Source: an uncultured bacterium (GTDB lineage Bacteria > Vulcanimicrobiota > Vulcanimicrobiia > Vulcanimicrobiales > Vulcanimicrobiaceae). Taken from it: DNA of 32,990 nucleotides. Where the stretch lies: the NCBI GenBank assembly GCA_903829325.1, contig CAIKPM010000018.1:1-32990 (forward strand), given 5' to 3'. This document shows, piece after piece, positions 16,649-24,371 of this stretch. Within the stretch, counting starts at the first letter, position 1, and each line of letters begins with the position of its first letter. A program made the position numbers and the translations under genes. A model generated the notes under the pieces. The model saw only the letters and a list, made by a program, of their open reading frames with translations. It did not search any database and had not been told where the DNA came from.

Positions 16649-16678
16649 GGTCGGCATCCCCTTGCATCGCGCAACCTC

Positions 16679-17713
16679 TTAAGCAGCTTTGGCATATTGA
16701 GAAATTTGTTCTTCGGCAGCATCCCGTTGCAAGGCCGCAACGATTTCGGCAACGGCGAGGTAGGTGTCTTCAGGTATTTCTTTGCCGGGTTTGCCACGAG
16801 CAAACAGGGTGCGAGCTAGTGCGACGTTTTCGATAATAGGAACATTGTGTAATTCAGCCATGCGTCGCACCTCAAAAGCCATCTCATCAGCCGCTCTGCA
16901 CAGTAGGCGAGGGATTGGTACTGTTGGGGGGCGATATTCAAGTGCAATCGCGAAGTGCGTCGGATTTGTGACGACCATCGTGGCATCGGCTACTTTAGCG
17001 GGTGAACCACGTAACATTGAACGATGAAATTGTTTGCGCTTACCTTTAATTTGGGGATCGCCGTAGTTTTCTTTTGAATCTCGCTTTAATTCGTCATGGG
17101 TCATTTTTAGACCCTTTTTCCAGCGACTATGCGTAATGATAAAGTCGAAAAATCCAAACACGAGGCCTACACCAAATAATACACCCACAATATGGATAAT
17201 CGCATCTTTTGCGATAATTGCTAGTCCCATAGGATCGGTGCTGATGATCCCGCGCGAGAAGACCTCGGCGAAAATCGAGCGGATCGATGCTACCGCTATC
17301 GCCGCTGAGAAGAATGCACGTGCCGCGTTGACGATTGATTCGCGGCTAAACATTTTCTTGAGCCCTTGATTGGGCATGAGTTTCTTGAAATCGAGTTTGA
17401 GCGGCTTAAATGTCGGGCCTTGAGTTTGCACAATCCCGATGAAGCCGCCAGTCACGCCCGATGCGAGCATCGGGAGCGCAACCATTATGCCCAGTCGTAC
17501 AAAAAACATCAATTGGAGTGGCACGCCACTGGCCGCCGCACGAAACCAATCGACAAACAAGGGCACCATAAACGGGACGATTGCGAGTACCGAAAACGAC
17601 GCAGTTAAAAAGCTAAATGCTCCGTTGAGCTCACCCGAACGTGCAACGTTCCCTTCAGAACGCGCTTTGCGTAATTTCGTTGGACTAGCTTCATGTGGTT
17701 TTTCTTCAGCCAT
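16679..17713 (-). CDS. flhB: Type III export switch protein FlhB/SctU
   Basis: This is a 344-residue export-gate component that closes the gate and switches substrate class after cleaving itself. EEKPHEASPTKLRKARSEG at the N-terminus is the family opening. Four membrane segments follow, and then the cytoplasmic domain with the self-cleavage motif NPTH at residues 250-253 and the conserved AxxLxxxARPxGKEIPE-type segment (here LARTLFARGKPGKEIPEDTY). All catalytic residues are intact, so a substrate switch is expected; the FliK-like gene at 25077 is its likely partner. It starts four bases after fliR, with AAGGGC upstream. The length fits both flagellar and injectisome forms. Confidence 0.93.
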   Translation of the reverse strand: MAEEKPHEASPTKLRKARSEGNVARSGELNGAFSFLTASFSVLAIVPFMVPLFVDWFRAAASGVPLQLMFFVRLGIMVALPMLASGVTGGFIGIVQTQGPTFKPLKLDFKKLMPNQGLKKMFSRESIVNAARAFFSAAIAVASIRSIFAEVFSRGIISTDPMGLAIIAKDAIIHIVGVLFGVGLVFGFFDFIITHSRWKKGLKMTHDELKRDSKENYGDPQIKGKRKQFHRSMLRGSPAKVADATMVVTNPTHFAIALEYRPPTVPIPRLLCRAADEMAFEVRRMAELHNVPIIENVALARTLFARGKPGKEIPEDTYLAVAEIVAALQRDAAEEQISQYAKAA

Positions 17714-17717
17714 TGTG

Positions 17718-18461
17718 CTAGTGCCCTTGCCCAGCTGCGATGCCTGGTAAGGGCGTGGGAATCCAGGGATGCGCAGCCCAATAACTTGCCAGGGGTAAGG
17801 TGGTAATGGTCACCAAAAGCACCACTGCATAGGTCACGCCGAACGAGATGTTTTGCGTGTTAAATTTTGGAATAATGCGCGAAACAGCACCTAATCCGAA
17901 TTGTGCGATCATGCCGATAAGATACGCTGGTCCTGCAACCATGAGTGATGCACGCAGAATAAGCGTTGGAAACGCGTAGACAAACGTTTTCCATTGGCTG
18001 GGATCAAACATCGTCCCCGGGGGGATCTGGCGCAAGCCGTCAGCAAACACTTGCAGCGGTAAGGCATATGCCCCGAACATAAAAAATGCGGTAGTAAAGA
18101 CATACGACCAGACGCGTCCAAAACCAACGCCGGCCATTGGCCCTGCGGCTGGGTTAATGCCGCGAATCCCGACGAAATCATCGAGGGCTTGCGCCCCTGC
18201 GTCGATGCCATTATAAAGGATGGCGGCGGCGAGGCCAATCGTGGCGCCGACCGCAAATTCCCCGACTGCTAAAAATGCAAAGCCAGCGATAAGCTTAGCG
18301 TGCGGCGCGCTCGGGACGCTCGGAGCGATCAGCACGGTGAGCACCGCGGCAAATGCAGCGCGGATCACCGCTGGCACGGCTTTATTCGAAAATCCAGGAG
18401 CTTTGAAGACAAATCCAATAGTGCGGGCGAAAACTAATGCTTCGCTTTCTAATGTCATCAT
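17718..18461 (-). CDS. fliR: Type III export gate protein FliR/SctT
   Basis: This is a membrane protein of about 247 residues with six hydrophobic stretches, matching FliR/SctT of the export gate. The conserved family segment is AVGATIGLAAAILYNGIDAGAQALDDFVG with PAAG after it, and NTQNISFGVTYAVVLLV near the C-terminus. The start lies in ATGATGA at 18461, overlapping the fliQ stop. An ATG at 18515 would extend 18 residues back into fliQ and is unlikely. It assembles with FliP and FliQ into the helical pore complex. Confidence 0.88.
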   Translation of the reverse strand: MMTLESEALVFARTIGFVFKAPGFSNKAVPAVIRAAFAAVLTVLIAPSVPSAPHAKLIAGFAFLAVGEFAVGATIGLAAAILYNGIDAGAQALDDFVGIRGINPAAGPMAGVGFGRVWSYVFTTAFFMFGAYALPLQVFADGLRQIPPGTMFDPSQWKTFVYAFPTLILRASLMVAGPAYLIGMIAQFGLGAVSRIIPKFNTQNISFGVTYAVVLLVTITTLPLASYWAAHPWIPTPLPGIAAGQGH

Positions 18462-18724
18462 GTCGAAACTAACGTTTGGATTTGACTGAGTGCATCGGTA
18501 AAGAGATGCGCGCACATCATCATTCCGGCAGGACCGAAGAGTGTGATGATCATGAGCACAGCAAAGATTTTTGGTAACGCTGCCAAGGTTTGCTCTTGAA
18601 TTTGCGTCGCAGCCTGGAAAATCGCGACCAGCGTGCCGACTACCGTTGCGGTAATGAGCACGGGGAAGGATAGGGCTGAGACCACCACCAGGGCTTCGCG
18701 CAAAAGGCTTGAGACAGCATCCAT
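18458..18724 (-). CDS. fliQ: Type III export gate protein FliQ/SctS
   Basis: This is an 88-residue protein with two membrane helices, the size and layout of FliQ/SctS. VVSALSFPVLITATVVGTLVAIFQAATQIQEQTLAALPKI carries the family's conserved region between the helices (FQAATQIQEQTL). It is the first gene of the minus-strand gate operon and overlaps fliR. Its promoter must lie in the intergenic region 18725-18982, shared with the divergent operon. Confidence 0.92.
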   Translation of the reverse strand: MDAVSSLLREALVVVSALSFPVLITATVVGTLVAIFQAATQIQEQTLAALPKIFAVLMIITLFGPAGMMMCAHLFTDALSQIQTLVST

Positions 18725-18982
18725 ATGGCCTATTGTAGGGAACGAAGGTATGTGGGCAATTGGGGAAATGTGCGCAGAATATTTGGTGCTGTGTCTTGAG
18801 AAATGAAGTTGGAAAGGGGGGCTTGCGTCCTAACCCCTAAACGCGCTATTCTTAGTTCAGATATTTCTCGCAGCAAGCTTCTCTTCGACTTCTAGCGACT
18901 CTCTTTTATCGATTCTTCCTTTATTCGCGATAGCGCGATGACAATTTCCCTATCTTGTTCACTTATTGTAGGCATAATTCGT
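18725..18982. promoter_or_regulatory. Divergent control region of the two secretion operons
   Basis: These ~258 bases separate fliQ (minus) from the first gene of the plus-strand operon and must hold promoters for both. At 18817-18845 a G run is followed by GTCCTAACCCCTAAACGCG, similar in arrangement to 691-718. The octamer CGCGCTAT at 18842-18849 recurs inverted as ATAGCGCG at 18930-18937, which may be chance. No clear sigma-70, sigma-54 or sigma-28 promoter was found. No regulator gene for the locus is in the window. Confidence 0.5.
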
Positions 18983-19315
18983 ATGGGTTTATTTGGAGTT
19001 CTAGGTGGCCTTTTGGGTGGTGGCGGTTTGTTCGGTGGCGGCGGTGGCCTCATTAGTAATGCCGCCGCCATGCAACAGGCGGCGGCAGTGCAGCAAGCTC
19101 AGGAGGCGTTAACTGCTGAAAATTCACGCGACCAAATCGCTTCCTTAGAGCAAGAAGCGCAATTAGCGAAAGTCCAGTCAGATTATACGCGGAAAAATCG
19201 TACCGCATCGACTATTGCCACTATGGCTGAAGAGCAAGACAGCTTAATGTTGTCGATCCAAGGCGCGGTGAATAGTCTCACAAAATCAGCGACAGATCTT
19301 ATAAAGAACGGTTAG
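18983..19315 (+). CDS. Small Gly-rich, coiled-coil protein; candidate secreted needle or filament subunit
   Basis: This encodes 110 residues if it starts at the ATG at 18983. An ATG at 18938 would add 15 hydrophobic residues. Neither has a strong ribosome site. Residues 1-25 are glycine-rich and hydrophobic (MGLFGVLGGLLGGGG and on). Residues ~28-80 are an Ala/Gln/Glu-rich helix likely to form a coiled coil. The C-terminal helix (LMLSIQGAVNSLTKSATDLI) has the amphipathic pattern seen in type III needle and inner-rod tails. I recognise no family. It leads the plus-strand operon just ahead of the rod genes. A role as an extracellular subunit or early secreted protein is inferred from size, composition and position only. 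Confidence 0.6.
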   Translation: MGLFGVLGGLLGGGGLFGGGGGLISNAAAMQQAAAVQQAQEALTAENSRDQIASLEQEAQLAKVQSDYTRKNRTASTIATMAEEQDSLMLSIQGAVNSLTKSATDLIKNG

Positions 19316-19322
19316 GTGGCTT

Positions 19323-19697
19323 GTGGGATATTTAGGAGGCCTTTCGGCAGGAGTTGATACGAGTGGCCCATTTGCTTCTGCAAAGCCAGCGTTGTCGGAT
19401 GGATCGAACTTTAACGAGCTCCAAGGACAAGTTCTTCAATCACTGAGTGATTATAGCAACGCTACGGGTGAAGCGCTTTCAAGTGGCATGGAATCGTATA
19501 TGCCTTCAATGGACGATGACTTAGGCTCTTTGACCAATACAGCGTTGTACAGTGCGCTGTCACCGCAGGATGTTGGTTCGAATAACATTTCTTCGTATGT
19601 TGCGGCATTGGATCAAGGTATGTTTCATACTGATTTGACCTCACCTCAAGCGATGGCTGATCGAGCGCGTATGTCTGATTTATTTAGCGGAATCTAG
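19323..19697 (+). CDS. Small Ser/Asp-rich protein of the secretion operon, unknown
   Basis: This encodes 124 residues. The start is a GTG at 19323 behind AGGTGG, seven bases after the previous stop. The composition is rich in Ser, Ala, Asp and Met and poor in Lys and Arg, and it has no Cys, membrane segment or signal peptide. It looks partly disordered in the first 30 residues and helical after. I recognise no family. Its place between two other small genes and the rod genes suggests a secreted structural subunit, a cap or a substrate. A dedicated chaperone is another possibility, since many type III chaperones are small and acidic. Confidence 0.65.
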   Translation: MGYLGGLSAGVDTSGPFASAKPALSDGSNFNELQGQVLQSLSDYSNATGEALSSGMESYMPSMDDDLGSLTNTALYSALSPQDVGSNNISSYVAALDQGMFHTDLTSPQAMADRARMSDLFSGI

Positions 19698-19710
19698 GAG
19701 AGGCTGTATT

Positions 19711-19923
19711 ATGTCTGACGATCTTTTTTCCGCAGCGTTACGCGGTCGTGACAATCTTGCTGGGCTGGCCGCAACCTCTGCGCGGGCGCAGACGGGAACC
19801 GGTGTCGGAGTTGGCGCGGAGGCTACCGCGGCTGATGCCGCGCATGCCGGCTTATTTATGGAAGCGTTGATTACCGCGATGAAATCGCGCTTTGATGAAT
19901 ATAAAACGGTGACTCAGAAATGA
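19711..19923 (+). CDS. 70-residue helical protein; candidate needle subunit or reduced FlgB-like rod protein
   Basis: This encodes 70 residues and has a strong ribosome site (GGAGAGG) eight bases before the ATG. The N-terminal and C-terminal helices flank a Gly/Thr/Val/Ala stretch, and the C-terminus reads LFMEALITAMKSRFDEYKTVTQK. The length is that of injectisome needle proteins, and its place directly ahead of flgC (four-base ATGA overlap) is where flgB lies in flagellar operons. The C-terminal helix is loosely like the FlgB tail, but half of FlgB is absent. I favour a rod/needle-type axial subunit without being able to name it. Confidence 0.6.
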   Translation: MSDDLFSAALRGRDNLAGLAATSARAQTGTGVGVGAEATAADAAHAGLFMEALITAMKSRFDEYKTVTQK

Positions 19924-20405
19924 GTATTTTTTCGACCAATACGGTTTCTGGCAACGATTTCGATATTCTGGGTTATGCCGCGAGCGGGATGGAGGCTCAG
20001 CGCGGTGCGCTCGATGTTGCCGCGCATAACATCGCCTTGGCTCAAACGGGCGATCCCCATAAGCCGATGAAAGCCTACGCGCCAGTTTTTTCTGTCAATC
20101 CGAACTCCTTGAGTGATAATCCGTTTGCCGCGATGGTCAAGGCTGCGAGTAACGATGAAGAAGATGACGACACCGAGGTTAGTGACGATGACGACGATGA
20201 TAACGGCGCGGCGCATGCGGCTTCGATGCAGCTTGGCCAGTCCGGTGTCGTGGCTATGACGGGGGTGCGACAGACTAATATTGATGATAATGCGATCACC
20301 CAAATGGTCGACATGCTCAATGCACAACGGGCTTATGAATCAAACGCATCGGTGTTTGATGTCGGCAAGTCCGTTATGGAAAAAACCCTCACTTTAGGAC
20401 AATAA
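19920..20405 (+). CDS. flgC: FlgC-like rod protein with acidic insertion
   Basis: This is a 161-residue protein, longer than the usual ~135. The N-terminal signature DILGYAASGMEAQRGALDVAAHNIA corresponds to FlgC LxxxASGLxAQRxxLxxxAxNxAN. The C-terminal signature AITQMVDMLNAQRAYESNASVF and the VMEKTLTLG ending match the FlgC C-terminal helix. Between them, residues 78-94 form an acidic run of Asp and Glu that normal FlgC lacks and that accounts for much of the extra length. FlgC is a proximal rod protein sitting on the MS ring and gate. Its presence without hook genes suggests that the axial structure begins like a flagellar rod. Confidence 0.87.
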   Translation: MSIFSTNTVSGNDFDILGYAASGMEAQRGALDVAAHNIALAQTGDPHKPMKAYAPVFSVNPNSLSDNPFAAMVKAASNDEEDDDTEVSDDDDDDNGAAHAASMQLGQSGVVAMTGVRQTNIDDNAITQMVDMLNAQRAYESNASVFDVGKSVMEKTLTLGQ

Positions 20406-20409
20406 TAAT

Positions 20410-20778
20410 ATGTCTCTACCGGGCGCTCCTCTGATTACTCTTCTCAATACGCTGCCAGGAACTGGCACGAATGGTGTCTTGCCTGATCTTCCCGATCTGC
20501 CCGATGGCGCTGGATTTGGCGATGCAAGTTCAGGCCAGAATGGTCAGGCTTCCGGTCGCGGTATTGCGGATTTTACCGGCTTGGTGAAGGCCTTCCAAAA
20601 TACGACTCCAGCTTTGGAAAAGGCGCAGCAGGCTGATGCTAGCTTTGCGAATGGGAGCGGAGATTTGATGGGCATGATGCTGCAAAGAAAAATTGCTGAT
20701 ACCTATTTGCAAATCGATGAGGCTTTTTCGAGTAAGGCCGTTCAAGCTATCACTACCCTCATGAACATGCAGGTATAA
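20410..20778 (+). CDS. fliE: FliE-like MS-ring/rod junction protein
   Basis: This is a 122-residue protein. Residues ~52-122 match FliE: FTGLVKAFQNTTPALEKAQQ, then ASFANGSGDLMGMMLQRKIAD, and the C-terminal pattern QIDEAFSSKAVQAITTLMNMQV, in which the final MxMQV is a FliE hallmark. The first ~50 residues are Pro/Gly/Leu-rich and variable, as usual. FliE connects the MS ring and export gate to the rod and is an early export substrate. AGGA lies eight bases before the ATG. It sits four bases after flgC and five before fliF. Confidence 0.87.
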   Translation: MSLPGAPLITLLNTLPGTGTNGVLPDLPDLPDGAGFGDASSGQNGQASGRGIADFTGLVKAFQNTTPALEKAQQADASFANGSGDLMGMMLQRKIADTYLQIDEAFSSKAVQAITTLMNMQV

Positions 20779-20783
20779 CGATC

Positions 20784-22265
20784 GTGAATTACGCGGCATT
20801 GTTAGAGCGTTGGAATTCGTTAACGCAACAGGTCAAGCTGATGATTCTCATTGGATTGGGAGTTATTATCGTGGCTGGCGTGGCGAGTATTTTCCTGTTG
20901 CGTGATAATCGTATGCCGCTTTTTGCCAAAACCTTAACCGCGGACCAAGTGAGTGAAGTCGATGCCCAATTAGCTGAGTGGCAGATTCCCTTTTCAGCTA
21001 CCACCGATAATATTCTGGTTGATCGCAGTCAGCGGAATGATCTGTTGCTCCGTCTGTCGATGGTCGGCGTTCCGCACGAAACACTGACGACCTCAGCCGA
21101 TGCACTGGCAAAGGTTGGCGCGTTAACCCCGCAGTCGGTGCTCGATATTCAAACGCGTGATGCCTTAGCGAATGATTTGGCGATGGGTTTGCGCGGCGTT
21201 GATGGGATTGCTGATGCTCGAGTCATTATTGCACCAGCGAAGGAAGCGTTTTTCGCAGACGATCAATCGCACGATGCAACCGCGAGCGTTCGTGTGACGA
21301 TGGAAACCGGGCGGACACTCACCCACGATGCGGTTTGGGGAATTCGCCGTTTTATCGCCAATGGCGTTTCAGGTTTAAGCCCGGAGCACGTCACGGTGAT
21401 CGATGAACGGGGCACGACCTTGGGTGATGGCGATGGCCCTGTTGCGGTCAGTGGTGGCAGTGGTGTTGAAAAAGAAATCGAGGGAACGGTCCAATCTGCG
21501 CTCGACAATGCCTTGGGTGCGGGTGTTTCGATTGTGCGTGTACACGCTGATATCAATAAAACCAGCAAGCAAGAATATCAATACAAGAATGTGCCTTTGA
21601 CGGGCAACGCCATTCGCCGAGTTTATACAGACGAGCGCTTGGCGGGTAAGGATAGAGCGTACTCGAAAGTTCATGCAAATGAGGAGCACGGCAGTCAGGG
21701 AGTGGCGACCCGCTCTGAGATCGCGCCGGGTGGAATCGAGCGCCTGTCGGTTGCGGTGATGGTTGACGATTCCGTTGTCGAGCAAATTCCTCAAATTCGT
21801 GAACTGGTTGCCGCCGCAGCCGGCATAAGTGCTGCGAGGGGTGATATGTTGACCGTTGCGCCTTTAACGTTCCACCACGCGGCGACGCCTGTGCTCGGGC
21901 ACCAGGAGAGTGTCCTCCTCCTGGCTCGGGTGATGCCCGGCGTGATTGTGGGCTTGGCGATTATCGCCGTCTTGTTACTGCTGATGCAGCCGCTTATGGC
22001 GATCTTGCGGCGTAACGCAAATCGCGAGTTGCTCAGCCAAACACGCTCCCTTGAACAAGGGGTGGATGTCGGCGCGATTTGGCGGACGATTTCGAACGAA
22101 CCCGCGCATGTTGCGGCTGCTGTGATTAGTCAATTACCGACTTCAACCGCAGTTGCGGTGCTTGATTTGTATCCGGAACCGGAGCGTCGCGCCATCACCG
22201 AGCGGCTCTCGCGACCGGTTGCGCCGGTGTTGGTTGACATCGTGAAGGTTCCAACCCGTGCCTAG
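20784..22265 (+). CDS. fliF: MS-ring protein FliF fused to a FliG middle domain
   Basis: This is a 493-residue fusion. Residues 1-38 hold a first membrane segment. The periplasmic part has the FliF ring-building motifs: LFAKTLTADQVSEVDAQL, then an NxxLVDRSQR-type strand, GVPHE and RVIIAPAKEAFF. A second membrane segment spans ~383-408. Beyond it, where FliF normally ends in a short FliG-binding tail, residues ~430-488 (IWRTISNEPAHVAAAVISQL onward, with PEPERRAITERL) match the FliG middle domain pattern (L..NE.PQ..A..LS.L....A..VL...P...R..V..R). The FliG N-terminal and torque-generating C-terminal domains are absent, and there is no separate fliG. The start is a GTG at 20784. The protein is about 50-70 residues shorter than typical FliF despite the added domain. 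Confidence 0.85.
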   Translation: MNYAALLERWNSLTQQVKLMILIGLGVIIVAGVASIFLLRDNRMPLFAKTLTADQVSEVDAQLAEWQIPFSATTDNILVDRSQRNDLLLRLSMVGVPHETLTTSADALAKVGALTPQSVLDIQTRDALANDLAMGLRGVDGIADARVIIAPAKEAFFADDQSHDATASVRVTMETGRTLTHDAVWGIRRFIANGVSGLSPEHVTVIDERGTTLGDGDGPVAVSGGSGVEKEIEGTVQSALDNALGAGVSIVRVHADINKTSKQEYQYKNVPLTGNAIRRVYTDERLAGKDRAYSKVHANEEHGSQGVATRSEIAPGGIERLSVAVMVDDSVVEQIPQIRELVAAAAGISAARGDMLTVAPLTFHHAATPVLGHQESVLLLARVMPGVIVGLAIIAVLLLLMQPLMAILRRNANRELLSQTRSLEQGVDVGAIWRTISNEPAHVAAAVISQLPTSTAVAVLDLYPEPERRAITERLSRPVAPVLVDIVKVPTRA

Positions 22266-23109
22266 GCAGTTTTTTACGCTTAAATCGATTCTGACGGCTC
22301 CACCGGGGACGTTTGGCGACGGCAATGGCTTAGGCGGTGGCCATTCTGCTTCAACGACATCGGTGTTGGAGCCGAGTCACCATCCGGGCGTGATCGAAAT
22401 TGATGATGCGGTTAGCGGTGAGTATCAAGAGCATCCTGAGGATGAAGAATTAGTTGGTGCGCCAGCGACGGCGGACGAGCAAGTGCTCTTCGAGGATGAG
22501 CCAAACGATAACGACGAAATCGACGTTATTCCCGAAATCCCGCCCCACGCCCAAGCGCAGATTCAGCACATGCAAGAGCAAATGCAGATGATGGCTCAGC
22601 AGTTGCATCGTCACCAAGAATTGCAACAGCAAATACAGCAACAGCAATTGGCCCCCCGCGAACCCGACCCCCCCGCCCCATTAGCGCGGTTTGGTAATGT
22701 CGTGGTGTACGACGGTTCGTTTGAGCCGTTGCGCAACCAAGTTGGGCAAATTTTGAGCGAGGCGATCAACGAAGTGATGCGCTTGAGAGCGCGTGCGGCC
22801 GAAGCGTACGAACGAAAAGCAGAAGAAATGCTGGCTGAGCTTGCGATTGCGGTCCTTGGTCGTGAATTGAGGACGGAGCCGGCTGACCTTTCAGCTTTGG
22901 TAGCGCAAATGCGCGCACGCATGCTCGAAGACGCGCCGATCATGATTCGCGTCGCACCGGAAGATCTTCAGCAGATTCAAGGGCCAGTCAAAGCAGATGA
23001 AACTCTTGCGTATGGTGACCTGGTTTTCGAAGTAGAAGACGGCGAATTGGATTTGCGTCTAGGCACGCGTATTGCCGCTGTTTTACGCGAACAACAAGTG
23101 CAAGTGTAG
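22258..23109 (+). CDS. fliH: FliH/SctL-type stator of the export ATPase
   Basis: This is a 283-residue protein starting at GTG 22258, with eight bases overlapping fliF. Residues 1-95 are disordered and acidic. Residues ~95-135 are a Gln/Met-rich coiled coil. Residues ~150-283 are the FliH/SctL C-terminal domain, with a long helix (ILSEAINEVMRLRARAAEAYERKAEEMLAEL) and the ending IRVAPEDLQQI, then YGDLVFEVEDGELDLRLGTRI, which is the family hallmark for the ATPase-binding end. FliH dimers regulate FliI and tether it to the C-ring. The long disordered N-terminus is unusual. Gene order fliF-(fliG)-fliH-fliI is that of flagellar operons. Confidence 0.85.
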   Translation: MPRQFFTLKSILTAPPGTFGDGNGLGGGHSASTTSVLEPSHHPGVIEIDDAVSGEYQEHPEDEELVGAPATADEQVLFEDEPNDNDEIDVIPEIPPHAQAQIQHMQEQMQMMAQQLHRHQELQQQIQQQQLAPREPDPPAPLARFGNVVVYDGSFEPLRNQVGQILSEAINEVMRLRARAAEAYERKAEEMLAELAIAVLGRELRTEPADLSALVAQMRARMLEDAPIMIRVAPEDLQQIQGPVKADETLAYGDLVFEVEDGELDLRLGTRIAAVLREQQVQV

Positions 23110-23117
23110 GAAAAAAT

Positions 23118-24371
23118 ATGAGTACCGTTCTTGATGTCCGAGGAGTTGGTCGCGTTGTCGCAACATTGGGCGAATTAATTCGCGTGAAGTTGCCGATGGC
23201 AGCAATTGGCAGTGGAGTCATGATCACGTCTTCGCGCGGGACACAAGTGCAAGCAACGGTGATTGCGATTGATTCTCGTTATGTCACGGTGATGCCCCAC
23301 GGGAGTCTCGAAGGTATTTCGATTGGTGATCGGGTGGAAACCGATCCTGATGTTGAAGTGCTGCCGCTGGGTATCTCGTTGCTCGGTCGGGTGATCGATG
23401 CGGGTGGGCGTCCACTCGATAATCTGGGTCCGATTCACGGTCGACTGACCACAATTGTTGAACCGCCGATTCCGCCAGCACTACGTAGTCCTATTACTAA
23501 GCCTTTCTGGACCGGCATTAAAGCGATCGACGGCTTGTTGACCGTTGGGCGGGGTGCGCGTATGGGGGTTTTTGGCGCGCCTTCTGCCGGGAAATCGACG
23601 CTGCTGTCGATGCTCATTAAAGGTGCCGAAGCCGATGCGATTGTGGTCGGTTTGATCGGCGAACGCGGCCGTGAAGCCGCCGAGTGGATGGAAAAAATTA
23701 CTGGCCGTACGACGATTGTCTGTACGCCGAGCGATTGTTCGGCGGCGGAGCGCGCGCGGGCAGCTCATGTAGCGATGGCGCAAGCGTCACAACTGCGTCG
23801 GCGTGGCTTGAACGTGCTAGTCATTCTCGATAGCCTCATGCGTTTTGCGGCAGCGATGCGCGAAATCGCGGTGGCTGCGGGCGAATCGGTTGGGCGGGGC
23901 GGCTTTCCCCCGAGTGTTTTTGCCGAGCTCGCGCGCTTGGTTGAGCGCGCGGGCACCCTTGGCAACGGCTCAATTACCATGTTTGCAACGGTGCTGTCGG
24001 ATGGTGGGAATGAGAACGATCCCTTGAGCGAAGCTGCGAAATCGTTGCTCGATGGCCATATTGTGCTTTCGGAAAGTATGGCGCGTGCGGGACATTATCC
24101 GGCGTTGGAAATTTTAAAGAGCGTGAGTCGTACGATGAACGAAGTTGTGTCACGTGAGCATGCAGATGCCGCTTCAAAAATGCGCGAAGCGTTAGCGAGT
24201 TTGGAGCGTACGCGGGAAATGCGCGAGCTTGGCTTCTCGCCGAATAATGCAACCGTTGAGCGTGCAGTTGCAGCGGAAGAGCAAATTTTAACCTTCCTGA
24301 AACAATCACCCCAACCGGTCTTTCCTGGGACGAGTATTCAGATGCTGCGGCAGATCGCGAGTGTGTTATGA
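23118..24371 (+). CDS. fliI: Type III export ATPase FliI/SctN
   Basis: This is a 417-residue hexameric ATPase that unfolds and feeds substrates to the gate. It has Walker A GAPSAGKS at residues 153-160, LIGERGREAAEW near 179-190, Walker B VLVILD at 233-238, and the type III ATPase signature DSLMRFAAAMREIAVAAGE followed by GGFPPSVFAELARLVERAG. The length is slightly below the flagellar norm (about 440), with a short N-terminal domain. An AGGA ribosome site precedes the ATG. The stop overlaps the lytic transglycosylase start. No FliJ/SctO stalk gene follows, which is where it usually lies. Confidence 0.94.
   Translation: MSTVLDVRGVGRVVATLGELIRVKLPMAAIGSGVMITSSRGTQVQATVIAIDSRYVTVMPHGSLEGISIGDRVETDPDVEVLPLGISLLGRVIDAGGRPLDNLGPIHGRLTTIVEPPIPPALRSPITKPFWTGIKAIDGLLTVGRGARMGVFGAPSAGKSTLLSMLIKGAEADAIVVGLIGERGREAAEWMEKITGRTTIVCTPSDCSAAERARAAHVAMAQASQLRRRGLNVLVILDSLMRFAAAMREIAVAAGESVGRGGFPPSVFAELARLVERAGTLGNGSITMFATVLSDGGNENDPLSEAAKSLLDGHIVLSESMARAGHYPALEILKSVSRTMNEVVSREHADAASKMREALASLERTREMRELGFSPNNATVERAVAAEEQILTFLKQSPQPVFPGTSIQMLRQIASVL

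Noticed and set aside
18842-18937. Inverted octamers CGCGCTAT and ATAGCGCG in the divergent control region
   Set aside because: An eight-base inverted match ~80 bases apart is expected fairly often by chance in a region of this size, so it is not claimed as an operator.
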